Virus record (IMG/VR): IMGVR_UViG_3300030104_000601
Location: 1 to 26,753 of that record
Direction: 5' to 3' (one strand)
Length of the DNA stretch: 26,753 nucleotides
From: a virus
Shown: positions 19,709 to 26,753 of the stretch, piece by piece
Layout of the letters: each line of letters starts with the position of its first letter
Numbering within the stretch: position 1 is the stretch's first letter
Made by a program: the position numbers and the translations under genes
Notes under the pieces: model-generated
What the model was told of the DNA's origin: nothing
What the model saw: only the letters and a program-made list of their open reading frames with translations
The model's database searches: none

Positions 19709-19884
19709 ATAGTCTAAACGCTAAGTGGGGGTGGTATCAAGCGGTGTTTTCATTAGCAAACGAAAATTTATTAGACTTCGATAAAATAGTAAAAAAACCA
19801 GCTTACGAATGTTTAACATTTATGGCATATAAACAGGACTTAAACAAAAAAAGACAAGATGAGTACAGACAGTATAAGGTTTAA
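19091..19884 (+). CDS. Tail assembly chaperone, frameshifted (GT-like) form
   Basis: After a -1 slip at T TTT TTT (19621-19627), reading continues from TTC (19627) to TAA at 19882-19884. This gives 264 residues, the last 85 of which read FGFRKTTFEQFAQVFNTEIE, an acidic run, then AKWGWYQAVFSLANENLLDF, KPAYECLTFMAYKQD, and a basic end. The 'WGWY..v..LAn......d.i...p...cL..m..K.d' pattern is typical of the T part of such chaperones, and codon use is phage-like. There is no separate start for it. A 10th T missed in sequencing would make one continuous gene instead; that is the main alternative. The end overlaps the next start by 26 bases. Confidence 0.7.
19618..19650 (+). promoter_or_regulatory. 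Programmed -1 frameshift signal
   Basis: In frame, codons GTT TTT TTT give the slippery heptamer T-TTT-TTT at 19621-19627. Nine bases on is a hairpin GAAAG-ACAA-CTTTC (19637-19650), a weak stimulator at normal spacing. Upstream is AAGGGAG (19597-19603), an SD-like element that is otherwise rare here. All three parts suit -1 recoding in tail chaperones. Confidence 0.65.
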
Positions 19885-20368
19885 AAGTTACAATAACGTA
19901 ATAGATACAATAAAGTGTATAGGTGAACAACACTTAAATATTAAGACAGTTACAAATGGTGATATTTGGGAAATTGACTTAGAACGTACTAATATATTTC
20001 CATTGTTTCACATTAACCCAGTATCAGTAAATATTAATCAAGGTCAAAGGGTTTTTAACTTTCAGTTATTTATAATGGATTTAGTAGAACCTAACGAGGC
20101 AAACGAACAAGAAGTAATGTCTGATACATTAGAAATAATGACTGATATAATAGCTGTATTTAAACACGGTGAAATACTATACACGTATGACGCTTCACAC
20201 GGCGAAGAACCTAGATACTTTATTAATAATGATTTTACATGTGAACCATTTACAGAACGGTTTGCAAATAGTGTTACGGGTTGGGTAATGGACATACAAG
20301 TTATTGTAGAAAGTGAATTGAATAGCTGTAACGTACCAATAGACAACACAACTATATGCGTAAAATAA
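19859..20368 (+). CDS. Probable tail terminator / tail completion protein
   Basis: The 169-residue protein starts inside the end of the frameshifted chaperone and has helix-strand order like tail terminators: SYNNVIDTIKCIGEQHLNIK, DIWEIDLERTNIFPLFHINP, NFQLFIMDLVEPNEANEQEV, EIMTDIIAVFKHG, and a final SVTGWVMDIQVIVESELN. Similar proteins occupy this place in Bacteroidota siphophages. Such proteins cap the tail tube and join it to the head. The usual order would place it nearer the tail tube gene, which here is elsewhere. It could also be another tail-assembly factor. Confidence 0.55.
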   Translation: MSTDSIRFKSYNNVIDTIKCIGEQHLNIKTVTNGDIWEIDLERTNIFPLFHINPVSVNINQGQRVFNFQLFIMDLVEPNEANEQEVMSDTLEIMTDIIAVFKHGEILYTYDASHGEEPRYFINNDFTCEPFTERFANSVTGWVMDIQVIVESELNSCNVPIDNTTICVK

Positions 20369-20442
20369 AAAGACTACTAACATTTAAAATAGGCAAAATA
20401 AAAATACAAATAATACCACCAAAAATAAGTTATGAACTATAG
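20356..20442 (+). CDS. 28-residue basic micro-ORF
   Basis: The frame MRKIKRLLTFKIGKIKIQII...PPKISYEL overlaps the upstream gene by 13 bases and the next by 11. It bridges the gap as the 41-codon ORF does before the HNH gene, and ends with the same Y-E-L-stop. It may serve only to couple translation. Very short, so uncertain. Confidence 0.35.
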   Translation: MRKIKRLLTFKIGKIKIQIIPPKISYEL

Positions 20443-20443
20443 A
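20429..20443 (+). repeat. 15-bp direct repeat GTTATGAACTATAGA, copy 2
   Basis: Second copy of the repeat at 16705-16719, again over a start codon (ATG 20432) and the stop of a micro-ORF. Confidence 0.6.
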
Positions 20444-20785
20444 GAATTTTACAACGATTTAAAAACATACTTAAAAGAAGAACTAGAAAGCTATACAGAT
20501 TATCCACAAAGTGCAAGTAATAACGCTAAACGCGCTATTGAATGGAAGGAAAAAAACGGCAGTAATTGTGGTACACGTGTAGGATGGACAAGGGCAAGAC
20601 AATTAGCAGACAGAAAACCAATTAGTAGAGACACTATAGCACGTATGGCAAGCTTTAAAAGACACCAGCAACATAAAGACGTACCTTATAGTGAAGGTTG
20701 TGGCGGTTTAATGTGGGATGCGTGGGGTGGTACAAGTGGTATAGAATGGGCAATAAATAAATTAAAACAAATAGATAATAAATAA
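20432..20785 (+). CDS. Uncharacterised conserved phage domain protein
   Basis: The 117-residue protein has a recognisable domain from about 20 to 115: YPQSASNNAKRAIEWKEKNG, RVGWTRARQLADRKPISRDT, IARMASFKRHQQH, then GLMWDAWGGTSGIEWA. The order 'A...A......r...G.......GW.Ra..LA....is.dti.rMa.F.rH...' and 'WGGt.G..Wa' is common in phages, alone or fused to head protease or other structural proteins. Its function is not established to my knowledge. Here it is alone in the tail module. It starts MNYR within the 15-bp repeat shared with the HNH gene. A TTATCCACA match inside it (20500-20508) is probably chance. Confidence 0.7.
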   Translation: MNYREFYNDLKTYLKEELESYTDYPQSASNNAKRAIEWKEKNGSNCGTRVGWTRARQLADRKPISRDTIARMASFKRHQQHKDVPYSEGCGGLMWDAWGGTSGIEWAINKLKQIDNK

Positions 20786-20787
20786 TT

Positions 20788-21240
20788 ATGGCAGATTTAA
20801 CAACAACAATTACAGAAAGTGTTACAATAAATGGTTCTACTAGAGGATCAACAAACACACTAACTACTACAGGTATTGTAGATACATTAGAGCGTACAAT
20901 ATCTTGTACACATTCACAGACTACTACTATTGCTGAGTTTGGCGCAACACCACATGCAGCAGCTAGTAATATAGACCGTGATAATGTTAAGTATATTAGG
21001 GTTACTAATTTAGACGACACAAACGAATGTATGTTAGGTGTAGTGTCAGGTGCTTCTAATTATCAAGTACGACTAAGAGCGGGGGCGTCACATATATTGT
21101 ACAACGGTGACGACATATTCGTAGCAGAAGAAGATACAACACCAGCATTTGCAGCGATAACAGCTGATTTAGCATCTTTACAAATTAGACCTAGTTCAAG
21201 TAATGACATACAGGTAGAAATGTTTATAGCTAGTGTATAA
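20788..21240 (+). CDS. Small beta-rich tail-region structural protein
   Basis: The 150-residue protein is Ser/Thr/Ala-rich and beta-like: TTTITESVTINGSTRGSTNT, TLERTISCTHSQTTTIAEFG, RDNVKYIRVTNLDD, then VRLRAGASHILYNGDD and a final NDIQVEMFIASV strand. This 'V.YIRVTNLD....v.l.v' and 'L.aG.s...' pattern is seen in small virion proteins of flavobacterial phages. No enzyme motifs. It is followed by the gp10-like gene with a TAATG overlap. The exact part (tail decoration or minor tail protein) is unknown. Confidence 0.65.
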   Translation: MADLTTTITESVTINGSTRGSTNTLTTTGIVDTLERTISCTHSQTTTIAEFGATPHAAASNIDRDNVKYIRVTNLDDTNECMLGVVSGASNYQVRLRAGASHILYNGDDIFVAEEDTTPAFAAITADLASLQIRPSSSNDIQVEMFIASV

Positions 21241-21791
21241 TGGCTAGAATATTTGGACTTGACTTTACTAATGTAGAAAAGTATTTAGACAGCTACGGTG
21301 CTTATTTAGTGAGGCAGGGGCAAAGTCGTTTAAATAAACGTAGAGCCACTGGAAACTTACGAAGCTCATTAAGACATAAACTTTTTAAAACAAGAGAAAA
21401 ATATGTACTAATGTTATTGTCAGCAAGGTATGGTGAGTTTGTAGAAAAAGGTGTAAGCGGAACGCAAACAGTAAGATCATATATTGATAGATATGGCAAG
21501 CGTAAAACATCGCCGTTTAAATTTAAACTTAAACAGCCACCTACTAGATCACTAGAATTTTACATAAGATCAAAAGGTATAAAAGGTAGAGACAAAAAAG
21601 GTAGATTTATAAAAAACAAATCATTAGCATATCTTTTTGCACGAAGTATTAAAAAGAAGGGTATAAAAGCGGCTAGCTATTACACACAGCCTTTAAGCTA
21701 TAGTTACAAATATTTCAAAAGAGAATTGTTAGCAAACTTTAAACAAGACGCATTAAAAGCAGTAAAATTAATATATAAAGATAGAGACTAA
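21240..21791 (+). CDS. HK97 gp10-like minor tail/head-tail protein
   Basis: The 183-residue basic protein has the gp10-like core LRSSLRHKLFKTREKYVLML, then ARYGEFVEKGVSGTQTV, the usual '...a.YA.yvE.G..g' motif, and a C-terminal helix LANFKQDALKAVKL. HK97 gp10-type proteins act at head-tail joining and tail completion. It is unusually Arg/Lys-rich, with a linker RGRDKKGRFIKNKS-like basic segment near 117-128. The stop is one base before the ATG of the large tail gene. A capsid-linked role is possible, but its place in the tail module fits tail completion. Confidence 0.75.
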   Translation: MARIFGLDFTNVEKYLDSYGAYLVRQGQSRLNKRRATGNLRSSLRHKLFKTREKYVLMLLSARYGEFVEKGVSGTQTVRSYIDRYGKRKTSPFKFKLKQPPTRSLEFYIRSKGIKGRDKKGRFIKNKSLAYLFARSIKKKGIKAASYYTQPLSYSYKYFKRELLANFKQDALKAVKLIYKDRD

Positions 21792-21792
21792 A

Positions 21793-23232
21793 ATGGCATT
21801 AATAATAGAACAGCAACCAAAATACAACTTATTACCAGTAGGACAAGAAATAATATACACAGTACACGACAATACAGCTATAAGTGGTAATTTTAAAATA
21901 AAATATATAGCAGAAATATATGTAAATAACGTGTCTAGTAATTTAATGGTAACAGCTAACAGGGTCGCAGTATTAAAAGCGTCACCTAACGCACAAGGAC
22001 GTGGTATATTTGACTTACAATCTATATTACAGTCTTATGTATCACCAGATTATGAAGGTGGTGTAGTACACAATTCTACTACTAGCTTTTTTTCACAATA
22101 TAACGGTACTAATTATTCAGACACAACACCACATACAATACATCAAATAGACGACTTTAGTACAAACAGAAATTCAGTTAGGTACGTTAGGGTACGATTT
22201 AAAATTGAATTTGCTACAAGTGCTACGGGTACAGTTAGTACAGCATTAGGCAGTGTAGATGGTAACAAAATATTAGTATTTAATGGTGTCTTATATGAAA
22301 CCGATATACTAAAAATGGACACTAACGGTAAATTTGGTTACCATTTAGGTCATCAAGGTTTAATAATGAATGCTAGCGGTGACAAGTTTTTAACTAATTC
22401 ACCTACTACACAATATATAAGACTAAACGATTATATGACGTTACCATTTTTTAGTCAATATAATGACGATTTTAGAGTAGGTGTCTCAGGTTTAACAAGT
22501 CCTTCTATAAAGTTTATTAAAATACAATTCTATTACAATGGTGCTACTACAGGGTCTTTAATAACTAAAACTATATCACCAAGTACAGGCGGTCATTCAG
22601 GTTATATGTCAGATAGTAATAACAAACTACAATTTGCAGGTGTAGGTACAGGAAATTTAGTAGGATCAGGTGTTTCGTTGCCAGCTAATTGGGATTACTA
22701 CACAGTCGTAGCACACGATAGTGGTGATAATTTAGTAAGTGATACATATAAGATATACAAGCAAGAAGATGATTGTAAAGGTTTTGAAACAATACGTCTA
22801 ACATGGTTAAATAAATACGGTGTATGGGATTATTACAACTTTACTAAAAAGTCTACAAGAACATACAATATAAATAGAAAACAATACAAACAAGTTAGCG
22901 GTACATGGAACGAAAACATATATAGAACAAAAGACCATAAAGGCGGTACTAAAAACTTTAGCGGTTCAATAAGTGAACAAATAGCAATTAATACAGATTA
23001 CATTACAGAAGCAGAAGCACAATGGTTAGAAGAACTATTTATAAGTACAGATGTTTTCATATTAAATAAAAGAAGTACAGATAGTGCAGACGAAGGCTAC
23101 ATAAGAAAATACATAGAACCTGTTACAATTACTAACACGTCACATACAAGAAAAACTACAGCTAATGATAGGTTAATACAGTATAACTTTACATTACAAA
23201 AAACAAGAACTAAAAAAACACATAGAATATAA
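21793..23232 (+). CDS. Distal tail / baseplate-like structural protein
   Basis: The 479-residue protein is beta-rich. Its N-terminal 150 residues resemble a Bacteroidota tail protein family (ALIIEQQPKYNLLPVGQEII, then NRVAVLKASPNAQGRGIFDL and the following QSILQSYVSPDY). The middle (about 150-320) is Gly/Ser/Thr-rich and may be a strand-rich insertion. The C-terminal third contains FETIRLTWLNKYGVWDYYNF, a conserved block in this family. It lies between gp10-like and hub genes and is joined to the latter by TAATG. It is probably a distal tail or baseplate component at the tail tip. Its exact counterpart in model phages is not clear. Confidence 0.65.
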   Translation: MALIIEQQPKYNLLPVGQEIIYTVHDNTAISGNFKIKYIAEIYVNNVSSNLMVTANRVAVLKASPNAQGRGIFDLQSILQSYVSPDYEGGVVHNSTTSFFSQYNGTNYSDTTPHTIHQIDDFSTNRNSVRYVRVRFKIEFATSATGTVSTALGSVDGNKILVFNGVLYETDILKMDTNGKFGYHLGHQGLIMNASGDKFLTNSPTTQYIRLNDYMTLPFFSQYNDDFRVGVSGLTSPSIKFIKIQFYYNGATTGSLITKTISPSTGGHSGYMSDSNNKLQFAGVGTGNLVGSGVSLPANWDYYTVVAHDSGDNLVSDTYKIYKQEDDCKGFETIRLTWLNKYGVWDYYNFTKKSTRTYNINRKQYKQVSGTWNENIYRTKDHKGGTKNFSGSISEQIAINTDYITEAEAQWLEELFISTDVFILNKRSTDSADEGYIRKYIEPVTITNTSHTRKTTANDRLIQYNFTLQKTRTKKTHRI

Positions 23233-25964
23233 TGAGTGTACAACTTGTAATATATCCACAAAACTATGAAGGTCAATTTACAGAAATAGCTGTACCTTTT
23301 TTTAACCAGCATGTATCTAATTTTTCTTTTAATAGTGGTTACTTAGGTACTGGTTATTCTTTAACTACAGCAAACCCAGTAGACACAGTAATGTCGAATG
23401 TACAACCTAACAATAGTTGGAATACATGGAATAGTACGGGTGGTGTGTGGGGCGCAGTATCTACACCGTCAATAGCTAGTAATAAAATTACATTAGACAG
23501 TGCTAGTTCTACATCTTCTACTGGTATATTTCAACTTATAAGTAATTTAGTAGTAGGTTTACAATATGAATTAAAAATAGAAATGCTAGCAGGTACGACA
23601 GGTACATTAATTATAGGTCACCATACTAACTGGACTTTTAACAATGTAGTTTACGAGCCTATTTTATTTAATTCTATTACACCTTCAGTAAGTACGCAAA
23701 CATTTACATTTACAGCAAATAGTGCTGACATGGTTTTAGTATTGAATTACTTAAATGATGACAATACTAATTTAGAAATAGGTAGTGTATCTATAAAAGA
23801 AACCACAACAAGTGCGCCTACGACTTACGAGTATACAGACGGTTCTGTAATTGTAGATTTATACGGTGACGAAACAATACCACTAACATTATCAATAGAC
23901 AATTTTAAAAACTTTGCAGAAAAGTCACAGAGTTATAGTAAGTCTTTTGATTTGCCAGCAACTAAAAGAAACAATAAAATATTTAGTAGTTTATTTGAGG
24001 TGACAAGATCAGTTAAAAATGATGTCTATGCATTTAACCCTTATAGAAAAACAAAGGCTATTTTAAAAGAAGATAGCTACACAGTTTTCGATGGTTATTT
24101 AAGACTAACAGAAATAAAAGACAAAGACGAAGAAATAAGCTACACAGTAAATTTATATAGCGATACAATTACATTAGCTGACACACTAAAAGAAAAGAAA
24201 TTTAAAGACATAGATTTTAGCGAGTTAAACCACACTTACAATAAAACAGTAATAAAAAACAGTTTTGACGGTGAACTAGACTTAGACAATTCACTATCTA
24301 CAGATAGTTTTGCATATACTGCTAGTTTAGGTGTAGACAAAACAGACGTTTTAAAATATCCTTTTTGTAAATGGAATGGTAACAGTTTTTTAGACGCAGG
24401 ACAAGTTAAACTAACAAGACTAGAAGACGCATTTAGACCGTGGCTACGTTGTAAATATTTAGTAGACAGGATAATATCAGAAGCGGGTTTTACATATAGT
24501 TCTGACTTCTTAAATAGTAGTGACTTTACACGTCTATTCATGGATTTTAATTTCGGTTCAGACACAGTAATAGAGTCTACACAGGGTAATATGGATACAG
24601 CCTTAGTAACTGGTTCAACTTCAGTAGTAGGTACTTCATATACTAATTTGCAAGTAAATGGTTTCACATCAGCTTACGGTCAAGCGTCAAGTTCGTTAAA
24701 TTGGAATTTTAGTACACATAAATTTACAGCTACACAAAACAATCAGACACATTCTTGTGCAAGTTATTCTGTAATTATTAAAAATCATGACAGTTCTACT
24801 AGAGACGTCACGTTTAGGTGGGTACACAAAGACAGTTCAGGTAACGAATTAAACGAAATAGATTTAGCGGTAGAATCAATTAACGCAGGTGCTACACATA
24901 CATTTCAAGGTACTTTTCAACAAGTATTAAATGACACAGATACACTAGAAGTACAGGCTAAGTCAAGTTCTGGATCGTTAGTAAAACAAGCGGGCGGTAC
25001 TTTTGCAATGCACGTACAAGTAACAGATAAAATACATACAGACATATTAAATGCAAAACGTGGTGATTTAGGACAGTGGCAATTTATAAAAGGTTTATTT
25101 ACAATGTTTAATCTTTTAATATTACAAGATAAAAGCGACCCTAGAAATTTAATTATAGAACCGTATAAGTCAGTGTTTATAGACGACAGTTTAAGTCAAT
25201 ACATAAATATAGAACAGCACGACTGGACTGATAAAGTAGATATATCAGAAATTAAGCTAAAACCATTACCATTAAAAAAGAGTTTAGAAATAAAATACGC
25301 AGAAGAAAATGACGACTATGCTTTACGGGTATATAAAAACGCTACGGGTTACGATTACGGTAAACAAGAAATAGACGCTACAGATTTTACAATTATAGAC
25401 GGTGAACAAAAAATAGAAGCTACACCATTTTCATCAACTTTTATAAAACCTATATTTGAAGCTTTTACAAACGAAATGACAATACCTGTAATTTACAAAG
25501 GTAATGAAGACGGGTCGTTTGTAGGTTTTGACAATAAACCACGTATATTGTATGACGTATCACACACTACTAATGTTAGTTTAGGATCGTCTACATATTA
25601 TATACCACCACAAAATGGTCAAAGTAGTGAAAATCAGAGTAATTTTTGCCAGTTTGCACACGTAACAGATATACCTACTACAGTAACAAGTAAAGATTAT
25701 AACTTCGGACAAGGTCAAATGGTAGGTAATATAGGTAGTCCACCTGTAGACAATCTATTTAATACATACTGGTTACCATATTACGATGAACTATATAACC
25801 CTGACACTAGAATAATGTCTTTAAGGGTGTTTTTAAAACCATCTGAAGTGTCTAATTTTAACTTTTACGACAAGGTAATTATAAAAAATAGACAATATAG
25901 GGTTAATAAGATAGACTATAAACCGAACGAATTAAGTAATGTAGAATTTATATTGATAGGATAA
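23232..25964 (+). CDS. Large tail hub / tip protein with beta-sandwich inserts
   Basis: The 910-residue protein is the largest in the window. After a short start (VQLVIYPQNYEGQF) comes a likely carbohydrate-binding beta sandwich (about 45-190, ending SVSIKETTTSAPT). Next is the core YEYTDGSVIVDLYGDETIPL, LSIDNFKNFAEKSQSYSKSF, DLPATKRNNKIFSSLFEV and NPYRKTKAILKED, a pattern of Bacteroidota tail hub proteins. A second beta-rich insert follows at about 450-600 (TSTLEVQAKSSSG-like end), then a conserved core with HTDILNAKRGDLGQWQFIKG and a last strand block (VIIKNRQYRVNKIDYKPNEL). It probably forms the central hub between tube and fibre. It is joined by TAATG at both ends. Confidence 0.7.
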   Translation: MSVQLVIYPQNYEGQFTEIAVPFFNQHVSNFSFNSGYLGTGYSLTTANPVDTVMSNVQPNNSWNTWNSTGGVWGAVSTPSIASNKITLDSASSTSSTGIFQLISNLVVGLQYELKIEMLAGTTGTLIIGHHTNWTFNNVVYEPILFNSITPSVSTQTFTFTANSADMVLVLNYLNDDNTNLEIGSVSIKETTTSAPTTYEYTDGSVIVDLYGDETIPLTLSIDNFKNFAEKSQSYSKSFDLPATKRNNKIFSSLFEVTRSVKNDVYAFNPYRKTKAILKEDSYTVFDGYLRLTEIKDKDEEISYTVNLYSDTITLADTLKEKKFKDIDFSELNHTYNKTVIKNSFDGELDLDNSLSTDSFAYTASLGVDKTDVLKYPFCKWNGNSFLDAGQVKLTRLEDAFRPWLRCKYLVDRIISEAGFTYSSDFLNSSDFTRLFMDFNFGSDTVIESTQGNMDTALVTGSTSVVGTSYTNLQVNGFTSAYGQASSSLNWNFSTHKFTATQNNQTHSCASYSVIIKNHDSSTRDVTFRWVHKDSSGNELNEIDLAVESINAGATHTFQGTFQQVLNDTDTLEVQAKSSSGSLVKQAGGTFAMHVQVTDKIHTDILNAKRGDLGQWQFIKGLFTMFNLLILQDKSDPRNLIIEPYKSVFIDDSLSQYINIEQHDWTDKVDISEIKLKPLPLKKSLEIKYAEENDDYALRVYKNATGYDYGKQEIDATDFTIIDGEQKIEATPFSSTFIKPIFEAFTNEMTIPVIYKGNEDGSFVGFDNKPRILYDVSHTTNVSLGSSTYYIPPQNGQSSENQSNFCQFAHVTDIPTTVTSKDYNFGQGQMVGNIGSPPVDNLFNTYWLPYYDELYNPDTRIMSLRVFLKPSEVSNFNFYDKVIIKNRQYRVNKIDYKPNELSNVEFILIG

Positions 25965-26753
25965 TGGAATTTAGAAAAGGATTTAAAATAAAACCTAAAG
26001 AAGTAGCATTAGACGGTAGGGTAAAGTTTACAGACGGTACTAATGATATAGTACCAGATCAAATATCATGTGAAGCATACGGCTATAAGTTCGATAATTC
26101 AACTGGTACGTGTTATGCATTTAAAAACAAGATACAATTAGAAGAAGAATTAAAAGAACCTTCAAATACTAAACGTGGTGACAATAATAAAATAATGTCA
26201 GGTACAGCAAATACACTTATTTACGGTGTAGATAACGAATCTAAAGGGTACAATAGAAATAGTTTAGTAGTAGGTAAAAATAACACCTTAAATAACGGTT
26301 TAAACGAAGCTACAGTATTAGGTGGTTTTGGTCGTGCTTTACGTTACGGTGAATTTGTAGTAGGTGGGGGTGCAAATGGTGGTCGTAATACAGATAATGT
26401 ACCGCAGTTTTCAGTAGTACAATTAAGTCAAAATACTACAGATAATACAGCTACTGATTTATTAGTAAACGGTCAAGCAAACCAATATATAAACACACAG
26501 GCAAATTCAATAATAGGTTTTGAAGTGTTTGTAACAAGATTAGAGACAGGCGGGTCTAGTGGTACTGTAGGTAATTTTAGCTATAGACATATTAAAGGTG
26601 TCATTAGAGTTAAAAACAACCTATCTACAGACATAACTACTTTTAACAGTAGAATAATTGGCAAAGACGGTGTAAATGGTAATGCGTCAGTAGTAGACGT
26701 AGCAGCGGGTACAGTATCTATACAGTGTTCAGATAGGAATAACGTAAATAACA
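25964..26753 (+). CDS. Tail fibre/appendage protein, runs off the end
   Basis: ATG 25964 overlaps the hub stop (TAATG), and the frame is open to the last base: 263 full codons. With the ends joined it gains 11 residues and stops at 33-35, for 274 in all. Residues 1-60 are an N-terminal attachment part. Residues 75-125 have YadA-head-like repeats (NSLVVGKNNTLNNGLNEATV, then LGGFGRALRYGEFVVGGGAN). The rest is a beta-rich tip (IKGVIRVKNNLSTDIT and the final strands). These 'G..N...s.v.G..N' repeats usually form trimeric fibres that touch the host receptor. No intramolecular chaperone protease motif is visible. Confidence 0.75.
   Translation, partial: MEFRKGFKIKPKEVALDGRVKFTDGTNDIVPDQISCEAYGYKFDNSTGTCYAFKNKIQLEEELKEPSNTKRGDNNKIMSGTANTLIYGVDNESKGYNRNSLVVGKNNTLNNGLNEATVLGGFGRALRYGEFVVGGGANGGRNTDNVPQFSVVQLSQNTTDNTATDLLVNGQANQYINTQANSIIGFEVFVTRLETGGSSGTVGNFSYRHIKGVIRVKNNLSTDITTFNSRIIGKDGVNGNASVVDVAAGTVSIQCSDRNNVNN

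Noticed and set aside
20500-20508. TTATCCACA, a perfect DnaA-box sequence
   Set aside because: It is single and lies within a coding frame of the tail module; about one match is expected by chance in a genome of this size.
24236-24667. 143-codon reverse-strand frame inside the hub gene
   Set aside because: It is antisense to a clearly coding, conserved frame, and its composition follows from that frame; there is no leader or neighbour on that strand.
1-26753. tRNA genes, CRISPR array, insertion sequence, integrase, repressor or polymerase
   Set aside because: I looked for cloverleaf GTTCRA arms, spaced repeats, transposase or recombinase motifs and polymerase motifs and found none that I could support.

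Overview
The window looks like the complete, or nearly complete, genome of a small tailed bacteriophage with siphovirus-type genes. The probable host is a member of the Bacteroidota, most likely the Flavobacteriia. The evidence is as follows: every gene lies on the + strand and is packed end to end, often with ATGA or TAATG overlaps; base composition is AT-rich (roughly one third G+C by eye); start codons have A-rich leaders and almost no Shine-Dalgarno sequence; two gaps carry the Bacteroidota-type -7 box TAnnTTTG; and many proteins have the look of flavobacterial phage families. The last reading frame (25964 onward) is open to the final base and, if the two ends are joined, ends with a stop at 33-35, two bases before the ATG at 37. 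I infer that the molecule is circularly permuted or was circularly assembled.

Layout. 37-9303 holds virion genes: tape measure (37), XkdF-type prohead protease (2008), scaffold-like acidic protein (2661), major capsid protein (3395), probable tail tube (4278), a strong intrinsic terminator (4863-4892) followed at once by a promoter, small structural genes, a LamG-like protein (5892), a portal with a long C-terminal extension (6626) and a connector-like protein (8737). 9364-10140 is the lysis cassette: a one-TM holin-like protein, an M15-type endolysin and a second small membrane protein. A metallophosphoesterase follows (10141). 10861-11109 is the only gap over 200 bases without a gene; it has a palindrome, a DnaA-box match, direct repeats and a TACATTTG promoter. 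11110-14177 is the early/replication region: SSB-like protein, a protein resembling DnaA domain IV, and a winged-helix initiator with inverted repeats in its linker. 14238-17375 carries a NinG-like protein, a sigma-factor-like protein, a DUF3310 protein, a mini-HNH protein and many small unknowns. 17397-19053 is terminase small and large. 19091-26753 is the tail module: chaperone with a -1 frameshift, terminator-like protein, HK97 gp10-like protein, two large distal tail/hub proteins and a fibre that runs across the ends back to the tape measure.

How it works together. The phage encodes DNA packaging, head, tail and lysis, but I see no DNA polymerase, primase, helicase, integrase or repressor. 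It probably borrows the host replisome through its DnaA-like, winged-helix and SSB-like proteins. The most unusual signal is a repeated box, TATATTATAT. Four exact copies sit exactly 3 nt before an ATG (2008, 5119, 17397, 19091). One exact and one near copy sit exactly 19 nt before a start (2661, 14238). I suggest these are phage promoters giving leaderless or very short-leader mRNAs, perhaps read with the phage sigma-like protein at 14969-15526.
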